Numbered from the stretch's first letter, positions 30,701 to 45,700 are shown. The stretch is DNA of 64,000 nt from Burkholderiaceae bacterium (GCA_017992055.1 JAGOPK010000004.1:176165-240164); one strand, 5' to 3'. Notes: a model not told the origin generated them from the sequence alone. Numbers and translations are program-made.

Positions 30701-33700
30701 ATCAGCGAGGGCAGATCGCTGGCCTCGTTGGCCAGCTTCAGGCTTTCGCGCCCGCCGGCGGTGGTGCCGTACAGGCTGTCGGCGTCCTGCAACACGGCGG
30801 CCGACCAGGCGCCCGCCGGGGCCGCCGGAACCAGGGCATTGGCCCAGGGCGAGGCCAGGTCCTGCACCGCCGGCTTCACCGTCAGCGCGGCCGGTGCCAG
30901 CACGGCCTGGCCGGCGAAGCCGCGGAACACCGCGATGCCATCGCCCAGGCCGGTGGCCACCGCAAAGTCGTTGCGGCCATCGCCGTCCACATCGCCCAGC
31001 GACTGCAGCCAGTGGCTGTAGTCGCTGCCCAGGCCGGGCTTGGCGAACAAATGGCGGCCCGGCGTGCCCAGCGGCGACAAGGCATCCACGCCCAGCCACA
31101 GCCGCGCCGCCGGCTGGCCCACGCTGTCACCGGCCAGGTCGTCGCCGTTGTAGAGGTTGGCCACCAGCGGCGAGGTGGCCGAGGCCCGGCCGATGACCGC
31201 GAAGTCGTTGCGCGAACCGGCGCCCAGCGCATTGCCCAGGGCCACCACCTCGACCACGCCGCGCAGGCTGCCCGGCGCCTGCAGCCAGGGCAGCGAGGTG
31301 CTGCCGCCGGCCACCAGGGCCGCATCCCGCAGCAGGCTCCAGCGGCGGTTGCTGCCGGCATCGCTGCCGTCCACGAAGACGAAGTCCGTGCGGCCGTTGC
31401 CGTCCACGTCGCCGACTGCAAAGGTCTCGCCCAGCGCCGTGCCATGGGCCATCTCGCTGTGCACGACGGCCGTGCGCAGCGCCGTGCCGCTGAGGCTGGC
31501 CCAGTCCGTGCCGGCCTTCAGGAACAGGCTGCGGCCGGGCATGCTGACCAGCAGGTCGCCGGCGCGGCCATCGCCATCCAGATCGCCGACCGAGGCGATG
31601 CGGCTGGCATTGCGGTAGGCGTAGAGATTGCCCAGCTCGCTGGACGTACCCAGGTCCAGGCTGCGCGTCGGCGTGGCCGGTGGCGCGCTGCCGGCCCACA
31701 GCAGACTGCCGCTCCACAGGTCCAGCACGGCACGGCCACCGCGCGCGGCTAGCACCACCACATCGTCGATGTTGTCGCCATCGACATCGGCCACCACGGC
31801 CACGCTGGCCAGCTGGCTGCTGGGGCCCAGGTAGGCCGGCAGCTGGCGCAATTCGACACTGCCTGCGGGCAGGTTGCCCGATTGCAGCGAGGTGGTGACG
31901 AAGACGCGCGAGCGCGGGTCGTAGGCATTGGCCGCGCTGTTGTAGACCTCGTCGCTGTCCAGCAGCACCAGATCGCGCGCACCGCCGGGCACGAAGTCGG
32001 CGCTGCCGACCAGGCTGAACGTGTGCTTGGGGTCCACGCCCTGGACCAGGGGCCCGTCCACCCAGCCGAACTGCCGGCCCTCCAGCTGGAAGTAGCTGTC
32101 GGCCGTCAGCCAGGCCGGCGGCGTGCCCTGCGGTGTGCCCTGTCCCGAGACGAAGTTGAAGGTGGTGTCCTGGCCCTGGGTGTAGACCTCGGTGGCGAAC
32201 TCGGCATGGCCGTCGCCGTCCACATCGCCCACCGGCAGCAGCAACGGCCGGTAGCCGTCGATGGTGGCGCGCGCCAGCAGGTTGGCGGCATCGCCCAGGT
32301 CCATAGCCACCGGGGCGCGACTCAGGTCAAAGTTCAGCGCATAGGCAAAGCCCTCGGGCGCCGTGGCACCCTGCGTGCCATTGCTGATGCGCAGCAGGTA
32401 GAACTCGGGCGCGGCGCTCTGGTCGGCGCTGTCCTGGGCCACCGAGAGGATGCGGCCGCTGGCATCGCGCAGGATGGCGCCCTGGCCATCGACCGCCACC
32501 TTGGCCGGCAGCAGGCTGAGGCTCAGCGGCTGGCCACCGCTGGCGGCCACGCTGACCGAGCTGCTGTCCAGCACCAGGCGCTGCGCGCTGCCGAAGCCGA
32601 TGTCGGCCAGCGGCGCACGCACCAGGTACCAGTCCTCGATGTCGCCCAGGTGGAAGCTGGCCGAGACCACGAAGCGGCCATCGGCATCGGGCTGCAGCAG
32701 CAGCTCGTGGGGCGTCACCGGGCTGTCGTTGCCACGGTCGCTGGTGGCGCTGGTCTCGTAGCGGTCGGGTGGGATGGCAAAGGCATCGCCGGCAATCAGG
32801 TCGTCGCCGTCGCCGCCCAGCAGCCGGTCGTCGCCAGGCCCGCCGGCGATCACGTCGCGGCCGCTGCCGCCTTCGATCAGGTCGGCGCCGGCGCCGCCGA
32901 ACAGGCGGTCGGCCCCGGCGCCGCCGGAGATCACCAAATCCAGCAGCGGCGCGCCCAGCGGACGCGCCTCGGCACGCAGGCCCCAATCCTCGCCGTTGAC
33001 GACCTGTGCATCGGCGCGAAACTCGTCATCGCCGGCACGCAGATCGACCTCGATGCGCTCGGTGCCACGCAACTCGAAGAAGGCCCAGTGCAGCAGCGGC
33101 TGGCCGGCATCGTCTGCGGCGAACTGCTGGCTGGCCGTGTCCCAAACCTGGCGCGCCAGCTCGTAGCGGCCGTTGGTGATGCTGTAGCGCAGCCGCGCCA
33201 CATCGGCGATGGGCCGGCCCTGGGCATCGAGGTCACCGCCCAGCAGCAGCACACGGTCGGTGCCGCTGCCGCCAAAGAAGACATCCTGGCCCTTGGCCCC
33301 GGGCATCGTCGGCAGGCCGCTGAAGGCGTCCAGCGCCAGCGCATCGGTCCAGATCTGGAAGGTGTCGTGGTCCTCGCCGCCATCGAGCACATCGACCTTC
33401 TGCCGGTCGGGGCCGCCGCTCAACACATCGTTGCCACGGCCGCCGGCGATGTAGTCCTCGCCCGGGCCGCCGATCAGCACGTCGTTGCCGTCGCCACCCA
33501 GGATCAGGTCGTGGCGCACCTCGGTCGATTCGGCCGCGCCCAGCGGCACCCGGGCCGCGTCGGGCGCCCCCCCGGTGTCGAGCTGCAGGTCGTAGCGCGT
33601 GGGCACGCGGTCGCCCGAGACCTTCAGCAGGTAGTCGCCGGCCGCCAGCTCGCCAAGCCACAGCGAGGCCTGGCGACCGCCCTGCACCCGGGCCAGCGCA

Positions 33701-36700
33701 TCGCCCAGCTGCACCTGTCCCTGGGCATCCAGCACGCGGCGGTACAGCGTCAGCGTCAATCCGTCCTCGGCGCTCAAGCCTTCCGCCAGCAAGCGGGCAT
33801 AGGGGGCCTGCGCCGCCAGGCTGAAGCGGAACCAGTCCAGGTCGTCGGGGCTGTCCAGCGTCAAATCGGTGAAACGCTGCGGCGCGCTGAAGTGCGCACC
33901 GGCGGCCGGCGCCGGCAGCGCAAACGCGCTGTCCGCCACATCATTGCGCTGCAGGGCCGAGGTGCCCTGCTGGTCGGCCAGGTCGATCAGGATGGCCCGG
34001 CCCGGCTCGATCAGCACGCGGTCGTCGCCATCGCCGGCATTGATCCAGATGCTGGTCTGCACCGTGGGGCCGACCGTGATTTCGTCGTTGCCGGCCATGG
34101 CATCGATGTAGATCGCGCTCAGCCGCTCCTGGTTGTTCAGCAGCGCGGCGATCAGGCCCTGGATCTGGGCATTGCGGTCGCGCTGGGCGCCGGCGCTCAG
34201 CGCACTGACGGCGCCATCCACGTCCTCGCCGTTCAGCAGCGCGGCCACGTCCAGCAGGGCGTCGCTGTTCCAGCTGTCCAGGTCCAGCCGCACCGAGGCG
34301 TCGAAGCTGTAGTTGCCGGCGTTCTCGGTCAGCCGGGTGATCAGGTGGTGGCCGGTCAGCAGGCCGGGCTCGGTGACGTAGTCGACGCGGATCTGGTCGC
34401 GCACATTGGAGCCGCCATAGGCCCAGAAGCCGGCCGAGCTGGCGCCGCCCACGGCATGGTCGGGATCGGCATTGAAGACCACGTCGCCGATGTTCTGGAT
34501 GCTCTGGCCACTGCGGTCGATGTAGGCATTGGCGCCGCCCTTGCCGATCAGCGCATCCAGGCCGGTGCCTCCGTACAGGCGGTCGGCGGCCTCGCCGCCG
34601 ATGACGCGGTTCAGCCCTGTGCTTTCCAGCGTGCGCGCGGGCTGGGACGGATCGCTGTCCAGGCGACCGTCGCCATTGGCATCGCCGCTGCCCTGCAGGG
34701 GCCGGCCGCTGGCATCGGTGTACACGCCGATCCAGCGGCGCAGCGCCGCGTCGGCGCCGTCGGCCAGCGGGTTGCCCGCGGCGTCGAGGTAGCGCCCCTG
34801 GCTGTCCATCGCATATGGATTGATGGACCAGGCGAACATCTCGGTCGCGCCGAGGCCGGCATAGAGGTCGTCGTTGCCCTGGCCACCGTAGAGCCGGTCG
34901 CGGTCGGCCTCGCTGCCCTGGGCATCCGCATCACCCCAGAGCTGGTCGTCGCCGGCAAAGCCCTGCAGCGTATCGCTGCCAGCCCCGCCGTCCAGGTAGT
35001 CGCGCGCGCCAGAACCCAGCAGCTGGTCGTTGCCGGCCCCGCCCTCCATCACCGCCACCCAGCCGCTGCCGCGCCGCGACAGATCGGCCAGGTCGACGGC
35101 CAGGCTGCCGGCGCCCAGTTCAGCGTCGGCGGCAAAGCCGATGCGGTCATCGCCTTCCAGGCCCACGAAGTGGAACTGCTCCACGCGCACCATGCCGCCC
35201 ACCGCGGTGGCGGCGCGCCAGTCGATCAGCGCCTGGGCCAGGCCCGGGCCACCGAGCGCATCACTGCGCTGCACCAGCAGCAGGCGCTGGCCGGCGTCGC
35301 CCAGGCGCTCGGCGGCGCGCAGGCTGTCGTTGCCGGCCGTGCCGATGATCAGCAAGCGGTCCACGCCATCGTCGGGCGCAGCGGCATCGCCATGGCCGTC
35401 AAACTGGTCGATGGCCGCCGTGCCATAAGCCGCATCCAGATCGACCACCAGCGCATCGACGCCGCGGCCGCCGTAGAGCCGGTCGCTGCCGGCCTGGCCT
35501 TCCAGGCGGTCGGCATCGTTGCCGCCATGCAGCTCGTCGTCGCCGCCGCCGCCCTGCAGCACATCCTCGCCGCCGTCGCCATCCAGGCGGTCGGCGCCGC
35601 CCCGCAGGCGGCGCTGGTCGGCGCCGAGCAGGCTGTCGGCCGCCACGCCGTCGCCCAGCAGGATGTCGGCGCCAGCGCCACCGCGCAGCAGGTCGCGGCG
35701 CAGGCCGCCGTACAGGCTGTCGCGGCCGTCGCCGCCATGCAGTTCGTCGCCCTGCAGCAAGGCCTCGCCATCGCCGCTGCCGGACCAGGCATAGAGCTGG
35801 TCGTCGCCATCGCCGCCATACAGGCGCTGGGCCATGCCGGCCGCCAGCGTGGCCGCGCCCGGGGTCTCGCCGCCCCACAGCGCATCGCGGCCGGCCTCGC
35901 CGTACAGCAGGTCGGCACCGCCCTGCCCATAAAGATCGTCATTGCCGTCGCCGCCGCGCAGCAGGTCGGCATCGTCGCCACCCTGCAGCGTATCGTCACC
36001 GGCGCCACCGTCCACATAGTCGTGGCCGGCGCCGGCATCGATGCTGTCGTCGCCGGCTCCGCCAAACAGCCAGTCGCCACCGGCGCCGCCGCGGATGAAG
36101 TCGATGCCGTCGCCGGCATCGGCCGCATCGTCGCGCAGCGACTGGCCGTTGACCGCCACCGGCACGATGTAGGCCGCCGCACCAAAGGCCGCGGCCTCCT
36201 GGGCGCCGGCGGTCTCGGGCGGCAGGGCCAGCACCAGGCTGCTGCCCAGGTTGCCGGCCAGCAGTTGAGCCAGGTCCAGCGGCACCAGGGCCTGGCCGCC
36301 CCAGACCAGGTCGGCGCCATCGCCACCGTCCAGGCGGTCGGCGCCCCAGCCACCGACCAGCACATCGTTGCCAGCGCCGCCGTCCACCCCATCGTCGCCG
36401 GCACCGGCATCGACCTGATCGTCACCGCCATGGGCCAGGATCAGGTCGTTGCCGGCCCCGCCGTCGATCTGGTCGGCCGCATCGCTGCCGTAGAGGCTGT
36501 CGTTGCCGCCCAGATCGGAGGCCAGTGTCAGATCACCATGGATCTGCACGGCCACCGCCACGTCGTTGGCCAGCACGCCCGAGCCGGCATGGATCAGGTC
36601 GTCGCCCAGGCCGCCGATCAGCAGGTCGCTGCCCCAGTTGATCCTGGCGCCGCCGACCACCGAACGCCGGTCCTCGCCGCCGAACAGCTGGTCGTTGCCG

Positions 36701-39700
36701 TCGCCGCCCTCCAGGCGGTCGTTGCCCTGACCGCCCCACAGCGCATCGGCGCCGTCGCCTGCCAGCAGGGTGTCGGCGCCGCGTTCGCCCTGCATCAGGT
36801 CGTCGCCGCTGCCACCATCCAGCAGATCGGCACCGTCGCCGCCACGCAGCTTGTCATTGCCGGCCGCGCCATACAGGCGGTCGTTGCCATGGCCGCCGTC
36901 CAGCACATCGTCGCCGGCATCGCCCTGCAGTTCATCGTCACCGGCGCCGCCACCGATGACATCGTTGCCGGCACCGCCGCGCAGCACATCGTCGCCGGCA
37001 TCGCCGGACAGCACATCGTCGTCGCGCTGGCCGGCGCTCAGCACATCCGGGCCGCCGACCAGGCTGTCGCGCCCCGAGCCGCCCTGCAGCCGGTCGTTGC
37101 CCAGGCCGCCGATCAGCTGGTCGTCGCCATCGCCGCCGCTGAGCTGGTCATCGCCGTCGCCACCATCCAGCCGGTCGGCCGCGCTGCCGCCCAGCAGGCG
37201 GTCGTTGCCGGCATCGCCGTACAGCCACACCGGCGTGCTGGACTCGGAGCTCAGCAGATCGTCACCGATGCCACCGCGCAGCGTGATCGATTCGAGCTGC
37301 AGGCCGCCACCGACCTGGATGCTGTCGTTGCCCGCGCCGCCATCGCCGACGATGCGGCGCACGCCGGTGTAGGTCTGGGTCTGGCCGAAGGCATCGACGA
37401 CCACGCTGCCGGCCACCGTGCCGGCCGACAGCCGGAAGCTCTCGTTGCCGTCGCTGGTATTGCCGTTGCCGCGCAGGCCGGCGCGCGAACCCAGGTTCAG
37501 GTTCAGCGTGCCATCGCTTTCCAGCGTGGCCAGGCGGATGCTGTTGTCGGGCCGCGGCAGCGTGTAGTTCAGGATGTTGATGCTGTCGCCGGCCGAGGCC
37601 TCCATCAGCGTGATGCGCTGCTTGCCCAGGAAGGGGATGCTGAACTCCAGCCCAGCCCACAGCCAGGCGCGCCAGATGAAGTCAACCCGGCCCGAGGTGT
37701 CGAACAGGTAGATCGCGCCCAGGTCGAGGTTGCGCGCGATCTCGTCCCAGCGCACCTTGCCGTCACGGTCCGGGTCATTGAGGTTGAAGTCGATGGTGGC
37801 GCGCAGCGCGCCCGAAACCCCGGCCTGGATGATGGGCGCCAGCGCATCGTTCAGCGAGGCGCGCAGGCCGATCTCGCCATAGACGCTCATCTCGGCGATG
37901 TCGCGCCCGGCGGCGTTGAGGTCGCCGACAAAGAAGCCGTCCAGCAGGTCGGCCGGGTCGTTGCTCTTGCCGTAGTGGCGCACGCCCAGCGTGTCGTAGC
38001 CGAAGCTGAACTGGGCGTCGAAACCGATCTCGCCGATGATGTTGCCGAACACCACCGGCGGCAGCACCGGGAACTGCGGCGTGGCAAACGGCAGCCGCGC
38101 CTGCAGCGCCGGCGTGGTGTAGGTGACCAGGGTCACGTCCTGCCCGGTCAGCAGGCCGAACAGCGAGGCCGGCTGGCTGATGAACGGGAAGGCAAAGCCG
38201 CCCAGCGCACTGCTGGCGTTGTCCATCAGCGCGCCGGCGCCGGCCGCATTGAGCTGCGAGCGCAGCTCGGCCTGGGTCTTGGCCACGTCGTTGCGCACCA
38301 GCGTGCCCGGCGCCACCAGCTTGCGCACGTCGCTGGCGATGTCCATGCGGCCCAGCGAGATCCAGGCATCGCCGGACACGCTGCTGACGCTGTCGGCCAG
38401 GCTGGACAGGTACTGCAGCTGGGCGATGAAGCTGCGCACCGAGGCCACATTGGGCGCGCCCAGCACCTCGGCCACGTCCAGCAGGGTGACGCTGCGGCCC
38501 AGCAGATCGCTGATGCCGGGCAGGCGGCTGGTCAGGAAGTTCAGCGCCGGCTTGATCGGGTCGATGATCTGCTTGACGCGGTCGACCAGGGGCTCGAACA
38601 GGCCGTTGATGAAGTCGCCGGCGTTGAAGCGCACATTGTCGAAGCGCACCGTGGGCGCGTCGCCGAACAGGCCGGCCTGGGTGCTGGCATTGCCGAAGCT
38701 CCATTGCACGGCCAGATCGGCGGCCACGCGCGGGAAGCTGCGGTCGCCCTGGAAGCTGGCCTCCAGGTCGAGGTTGAGCGTGGCGCCGCCGCTGAAGCGG
38801 GCGTCGAACAGCTGGCCGAAGGACGCGCCGGAGCGCAGGTCGCTGACGGTCAGGCGCTGGTCGCGCGACGGGTCCTTCAGGTCGATGATGAAGCTGCCCT
38901 GCAGCTGGCTGGGGCTGGCCTCGTCGTCGCTGGCCTGCACGCGCAGGAAGCCCAGCGTGCCGGTGGCCACGAAGCCCGGCAGCGTGGCCGTCAGGTCCAG
39001 GCGCAGGTCGTCACTGATGCTGTCGGGCAGCTTCAGGTAGAAGCCGTCGGCCTTGGACAGGCCGAAGCCGAACTTCCAGCTGAAGCCCAGGTCCAGCGCC
39101 ACCTGGCCTTCCAGGTCCAGCCCCAGGCCGGGCAGGCCCAGGTCGAAGCCGATGTCCGAATCGGCCAGCCGGCTGGCGCTGTACAGCTCCATGTCGAACT
39201 CGATGCGCTCGGCGCCGGCCACCATCACCAGGTCTTCGCCGGCATCGCGCAGGCCGTTGGCATTGAGGTCGCCGTCGATCAGGCCGTTGCCGTTGTGGTC
39301 CCTGATCCAGGGCCGCAGCGCCTCGATGACCTTGCTGCGCAGCAGCTCGGCCGTGCGTGCGCCGCTGCTGCCGCTGAGCACCGGCTCCAGCGCATCGCGC
39401 AGCTCGCGCACAAAACCCATGGCCTCGGACAGCTGGCCGCCGATCAGCGGCAGCTTCACATCGAAGGCGCCGTCGGCCAGCAGCTTGTCCAGCGCATCGA
39501 AGGCCGCGGTCCAGTTCTCGCCGATGCTGTTCCAGAGATTGCTCAGGTCGCCGGTCAGCGCGCCCAGGCCACGCACGGCCTGGCTGAAATCGGGGATCAG
39601 CGCGCGGTTGTTGACATCGGCGCTGCCGGCCAGGGCCTTCAGCGACGTCAGGCTGGTGAGCCGGCCCAGGTCGCTGACATGCAGCTCGAGGTTGGGCACA

Positions 39701-42700
39701 TTGCTGTCCAGCGCCCGGCCCTCGGTGGGAAAGCGGATCGGCAGCACCGCATCGAGCCGGCCCACGCCGGCCGTGTCCAGCAGGCTGGTGCCGAACTCGC
39801 TGAACAATCGGTAGCGGCCATCGGCGCCGGCGCCGGTCTCGTTGCGCACGTCCACCGTCCACTCGGCCAGGTTGTCGTAACGCACCAGGCTCTTGCGGTC
39901 GTCGGCCGGATCGACAGCCAGGATGCGCGCGCCATCGTTCAGGCGGATGCTGCCGTCGCGCACGAACAGGCCCAGCGGGCCCAGTGCGGCATTCACGTCC
40001 AGACCATCGACCAGGCTCAGGTGGCCGCCGGCATCGGCGCTGAAGCGGCCCTCGTCCAGACCCAGGCCGAAGCGGGCACGTGAGCTGTCGCGGATGTAGA
40101 CCACCGGCGCCAGCGGGTTGCTGACGTCGATGTCGAGGTTGAGCTCCAGCGCGCCCAGCCAGGCCAGGGTCAGCTCGCCCGACGAGGACAGCAGGTTGCC
40201 ATTGATGCCGGCGATCTTGGCCACCTCGCCCAGGTCGCCCAGGCTCAGGTCCAGCGGCACCTGGCGGCTGCCCTTGTTCTCGAAGTTCAGCGCCAGCTGC
40301 ACCGTGCTCTGCGTGCCCGACTGGCCATAGCCGGTGCTGCTGCTGGCGCTGCCCGGCGACTGGCCCTCGCCCAGCGCCGACAGGGCCTGCAGCGCCTGGG
40401 CGATCGAGGCCTGCAGCTGGTCCACGGTCTGGGCCGGGTGCTTTTCCAGCTCGTCGACGAAGCGGCCGAAGTTCTGCGCCAGGCCCACCAGCTCGGCCAG
40501 GCTCTTGCCCAGCACCGGCAGGTCCTGCTGGAACAGGGCCTGGCCCTCCAGCCGCTGCAGCGAAGCCTGCACCTCGCGCAGGTTCAGGATCAGCTGCTGG
40601 AAGGCAAAGCTGCGCAGGCCCTCCACCAGGTTCAGGCCGCGGGTCTCCACGCGCAGCGTGTCGCGGCGGCTCAGGTCGGTCCAGTTGACGCTGATGCCGG
40701 GGTTGCTGGCACCGGCCAGCAGGGCCGCCGGCGTGCTGACCACCGGCAGCTCCAGCGTGGCACTGCCCTTGAGCACCAGGTCGCCGACCAGGCGCTTGAG
40801 ACGCGTGCTGGTGTCGTTGGCGGCATAGGACATCAGGTTGCGGCTGTCGCCCAGCGCGCCGCCCAGCTCGGCCAGCGTCATGCGGCCGTCGCCGAAGCTG
40901 CCCGCCACCGGCACGAAGGTGGTGATGCCCTGGGCATTGGTGCTGGAGCTGCTGGACGGCAGGCCCGGATCGCGCAGCTGGATCGGCAGCTCGGCACGCA
41001 GCTGGCCCGAGCCGTTCTGCACGCCCAGGCCCAGGCCGGCCACCTGCAGCCGGGCATCGATGTCCGGCACGTTGAGCTCGACGCTGGCCTTGATCAGGCC
41101 CACGTCCTTGAGGAAGACATGGTGCTCGATGGCGTCGCCGTGCAGCGGCGCGCCGGCGATGATGCCGTCGCCAGCCCCGTCTTCGCCGTCATCGTCCACG
41201 CCCAGCAGGCCCAGGCCGATGTAGGCCGCACCGCGCAGCGAGCCATTGGCCGCATCGACGCGGAACTGCTGTTCGCCGCTGGTGGTGTCGCGCAGCCACA
41301 GCCGCGCGGTATCGCCCTTCAGCGCCCGGGTGGCGGCGTCCAGCGCATTCCACTCGGCGCTGCTGGCCGACTCGGGCACCAGGCTGGTCAGCGTGATGCC
41401 GGCGCGCAGGCCGGGCACGGTGTTGAGCCGGTCGACCAGCTGCTGCACCGTGCTCAGGCCCGACAGGTTGACGCCGATGATGGTGCCGTTGCGCAGGCTG
41501 ATGCGCACATCGTCGGCGCCGCCGCTGGCACCGGCCACCAGGCCGCCGCCGCCGTTCAGCTCAGCGAGGCTCTTGCCGGCCAGCGTGAAGCCGCGGCCGA
41601 TGGCGCCGAAGTCGATGCCTATCTTGAAGCTGCCCTGGATGCGCGCCAGCGCCTCGACCGCGATGCCATCGGCACCCACCAGGCTGGCGCCGACGATGGC
41701 ACCGTCGCCATCCACGTCCTCGCCGACCAGGCCCAGGCCGGGCCCGGCCAGGCCGGCCTTCAGGTTGTTCAGCGCGGTGATTCGCAGCACGCCCGTGCCC
41801 TGGCTGCGGTCCTCGACCAGCAGCCGGTCGGCCTGCTCGCCCAGGCGCACGCTGACGCGGCGGCTGCCGGCATCACCGGCCACGCTGCGCGAAGCGGTCT
41901 CGATGCGGTCGATGACCTGCTGCAGCGTGGCCACGCCGTTCAGCGCCACGTCGAAGCTGGCGCCGCTGCGCAGCGTGAAGCGCAGGCTGGCCTGGCTGCT
42001 GGCCAGGTCGGCAATGCCGCCGCCGGCGTTCAGGTCGGCCAGCGCGGTGGCCAGGGTCAGCGGCGCCGGCAGCGACTGCTGGCCATCGCCAAGCTGCAGC
42101 CGCGTGGCCCAGCGGCCCAGCAGCTGGTCGAGGTTGATGCTGTAGCTCAGCGTCTTGTTGGCCGCGTCGAACGAGGCCGCGCCCAGCGTGAAGCCGGGAA
42201 TCTGCTGCACCAGGTCCTGCCAGCTCGGCAGCTCGAAGCTGCCGGTGGTCTCGGTGATGTCGGGCAGCTGCAGCCAGTCGCCCAGGCGCAGGAAGTCGCT
42301 GAGGTCGGGCCACTTCAGCGTGCCCAGCTGGGGCAGCTCGATGTCGGGCCAGCTCAGCTGAAGCGGCGAGCCCTCGCCGGCATGGCCCAGCGAGCCACCC
42401 AGGGTATTGAACCAGTCGCGCAGCCGCTCCAGCATGGCCAGCAGGTCGCTGCTGTCGATGGCGCCCAGCTCGGGCAGCGAGACGCCGCCGGCACCGCCGA
42501 AGCGCAGCGTGGGCAGCGAAGGCACCAGGGTGGTCAGCGACAGCGACGGGATGGCGCCGACCACGCCGCTGCGCGTCCAGGGGTTGTGGGCGGCCGTGCC
42601 GTCGTCGATGGTGAGGGTCTGGCTCAGCGTGCCGGCGATGGCCGTGTCCAGCTGGATCGGCAGCGCGGCCTTGATGCGCACGTCCCAGCGTGTCTCGGTC

Positions 42701-45700
42701 AGGCTGGCCAGGCTGCGCGCGGCCAGCTGCTGCAGCGTCAGGCCCTGGCTGCCCAGCTCGGACGGCTTCAGGCCCACGCCGGCCTTCAGCTCGAACACGT
42801 CGACGCGGCCGTTCTTCAGCTCGGCCGCCATCGAGCCCATGCGCAGCTGGGCGTTCAGCAGCGGATCGCCGGCGCCGCCGGTGGCGGCAAAGCCGATGCC
42901 CGCATCCACCTGCAGCTGGCGCACCACCACCGCCTGGTCCAGCGGCAGCGCCGGGTCGCGCCGGTATTCCAGGCCCAGCTTCAGGGTCCAGCTCTGCTTC
43001 ATGTTGACCAGGGTCTGGCCGCTCAGCTTGAGGCCCAGGGACTGGGCCTCGGCGCCCAGGTCCAGCAGGCGCGGATCGGTGCGCTCGGCCACCAGCTCCA
43101 GGCCGTCGATGCGGATGGACGCATCGTCCATGCTCACGCTGAAGCTGCTGCCGGCCTTCAGGCCGAAGCTGTAGTCCATGGCCCGCAGCGTGCCGTCGGC
43201 CTGCGGCACCTGCAGCGTGAAGCTCTTCTTGTCCTGGCTCAGCAGCTCGCGCAGCCGCTCCAGGGACAGGTTGGCCTCCAGCGCCAGCGGGCCAAAGGTC
43301 TCGCGCATCAGCGTGCCCACCAGCTGCTCCATCGGCAGCATGTCCTTGAGCACGCCGCCGATCAGCGGCACCTGGCTGGCCCAGTCGGGCAGCTGGCCGA
43401 TGAAGTCGAAGATGCGCTGCACCTCGCTGACCCATTGCGACAGCGCCGCCTGCTCCTGCGGACCGGGGCGGCGCTCGGGCGCGGCGATCTGGACCTCGAA
43501 GGTGCCGCCGCGGTGCGGCTCCTCGAAGCGCCGCGGCAGATCACCGTTGCCGCCTTCGAAGCGCACGATGCCGGTGGTTCCATCGCCGTCCCAGGTGCCC
43601 GGGTCGCCGCTGTAGATCACGGCCACGCGCGCGCCCGAGGCCGTGCGCGCCCGCTTCAGCGCATCGATCTGCGCATGCACGGTGGCCATCTGGTAGGCCT
43701 CGGCATAGCGGAACAGGCCCTTGATGGCCAGCAGATCGCTGCGGCTGCCCAGCACGCTGTCGGCCAGCAGCGCGGTCTGGCCGGCCGCGCCGGCCTGGCT
43801 GGCCAGCACCGACACCACCTGGCCCGAGGCATTGCGCACCAGCACACGCGGCGCGCCGGCGCTGGAGTCGCTGGCGACGATCAGCTTCTGCCCGGACACG
43901 AGCAGCGTTTCGAAAAACGGCACCGGCGCGATGGTCTTGCCGGCCGGCAGCGTGGCGTAGTTGGTCGCCGGGGTCTCGAACACCAGCCACTGGCCGACGC
44001 CGTTGGCCGCACCGGCGCCGGTCTGGCGCGCGGCCTGGGTCAGCTCGAATGCGGCCAGGCCCGGCGCCAGCAGCCGGCCGGCGGCGTCCAGCACCTGCTC
44101 GGTCCAGGACGAGCCCCAGCGGCTGAAGCCCGCGGCGAACAACGAGACGCGGCTGGTCTCGTCCACCGCGGCCGGATCGGCCGCGACCAGTGCGGTCCAG
44201 CGCGGCGCCTGCGGATCGTTGATCCAGGCCAGGTCGATGTGGTCGCCCGGCTGGGCCTGGCTGAGACCGCCGACCACGGCATTGAACAGGCCGATGGCAT
44301 GGCGGGTATTGGCGCCCAGCTTGCCATCGACCACCAGGGCCGCACCGGACACGCCGGGATAGCCCAGCGCTCGCAGCCGCTGCTGCAGGCGCAGCGTGTT
44401 CTCGCTGCCGGCATCGGCGCTGACCTCGTCCTCGGCATCGGGCAGGCTGGTGCTGGCGCGCACATTCACCTGCGAGACGAAGTGGCCGGCCTGGTACTGG
44501 AAACGCAGCGCATCGGCCTGGGCCTCGCTGGCCTGCGGCGCATAGCTGAGCGCAAACGTGCCCTGGAAGGCCTGGGCCGCCGGCTCGGCTAGCGCATCGG
44601 GAAGATGGGGCACGAACAGCAGGCGGCCAGTATCGGCAAAGGCCTGGTCGGCACCGTCGAAACGCTCGGCCAGGATCAGCCGCCCCCAGAGCGTGCCGGC
44701 CGTGCCATCGGCATTGCGGGCGTTGACCGCGTACTCGTCGGCCGCGGTCTGCGTGATCACGGCACCCTGCAGGCCCAGCGCGCGGATGTCGTAGCCCAGC
44801 GGCAGTTCACCGCCGCCGGCGACGATCAGCGCGCCCAGGTCCAGCTCCAGCACATCGGCGCTGCGCGCCGAGGCCAGCGAAAGAAACTGCACGTCGTCCA
44901 GCAGCAGCTTGGCGCTGTTGCTGGCATCGACCAGGCGGAACACCAGGCTGCGCACGCCACCGGCCAGGCCCGCGCTCAGGGCCAGGCTGTGGACCGCCGA
45001 GCCACCGCTCAAGGCCTGGGCCAGCGGCAGCTCCAGCAGCGGCGTGCTGCCGGCCGGCAGCAGCAGCGAGCCATCGGCCTGCACCGGGCTGTCGGCAAGC
45101 AGGAACACCTGCAGCCTGGCGCCGGCGGCCGGCGTCAGGTCGCGCAGGCTGAACTGCAGGTGCGTGGCCGACTCGGGCAGCAGGAAATCGTTGTGCACGC
45201 GCAGCCGCGGGTCCAGCGAGGGCTGGCCGGGATCGGGCGTGGCGCCCAGGCGCAGCGCCTGCGTGCCCACCAGCAGCGGCACCTGGGCGCCGCCGCCGCC
45301 GCCATGGTGGGTCCAGCCGGGGAGGGTGGCGCTGAGGCCGTCGCCCAGCACGTCCACCGAGATGGCCTCGCCGCCGAAGGCGAAATTGCCATTGAAGACC
45401 ACGCCGCCGGAGTTTCCATCGAAAGGCCGCCACAGCGGCGCAAAGCCGCCGGAAGCGCCCATGGGCTCGGCCTGGCCGGGATCGGTGTTGCTCAGCGGCT
45501 TCAGCGCCGCCGGCGTCCACACATGGGCCGCCAGGTCGTTGGCACCCAGGCCGTAGAAATCGGGCGCCGGGCGCAACGACTGCCCGCCGGCCAGGCGCGA
45601 ATAGCCGTAGCCATAGGCGGTGCCGCCGCTGCGCGTCTCGGCCAGGCTGCCGAAGCTGCCGGCCAGCGTGGGCCCGGCATGGTTGCCGCTGTTGCCGTTG

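Noticed and set aside
24451-31752. Plus-strand frames of 1132 and 971 codons opposite the C-terminal half of the giant gene
   Set aside because: Shadow frames with no motifs; the minus strand encodes PKD, LRR and FG-GAP domains here.
35440-37350. Regular DNA periodicity resembling a repeat array or CRISPR
   Set aside because: The period is 27 nt and follows the coding nonapeptide RTX units; there are no constant direct repeats separated by unique spacers.
31882-40083. A 2733-codon open frame on the plus strand, antisense to the giant gene
   Set aside because: It is produced by the codon bias and repeats of the RTX and FG-GAP regions on the other strand. Its translation is low-complexity His/Gln/Ala/Val-rich with no domain and no ribosome site.
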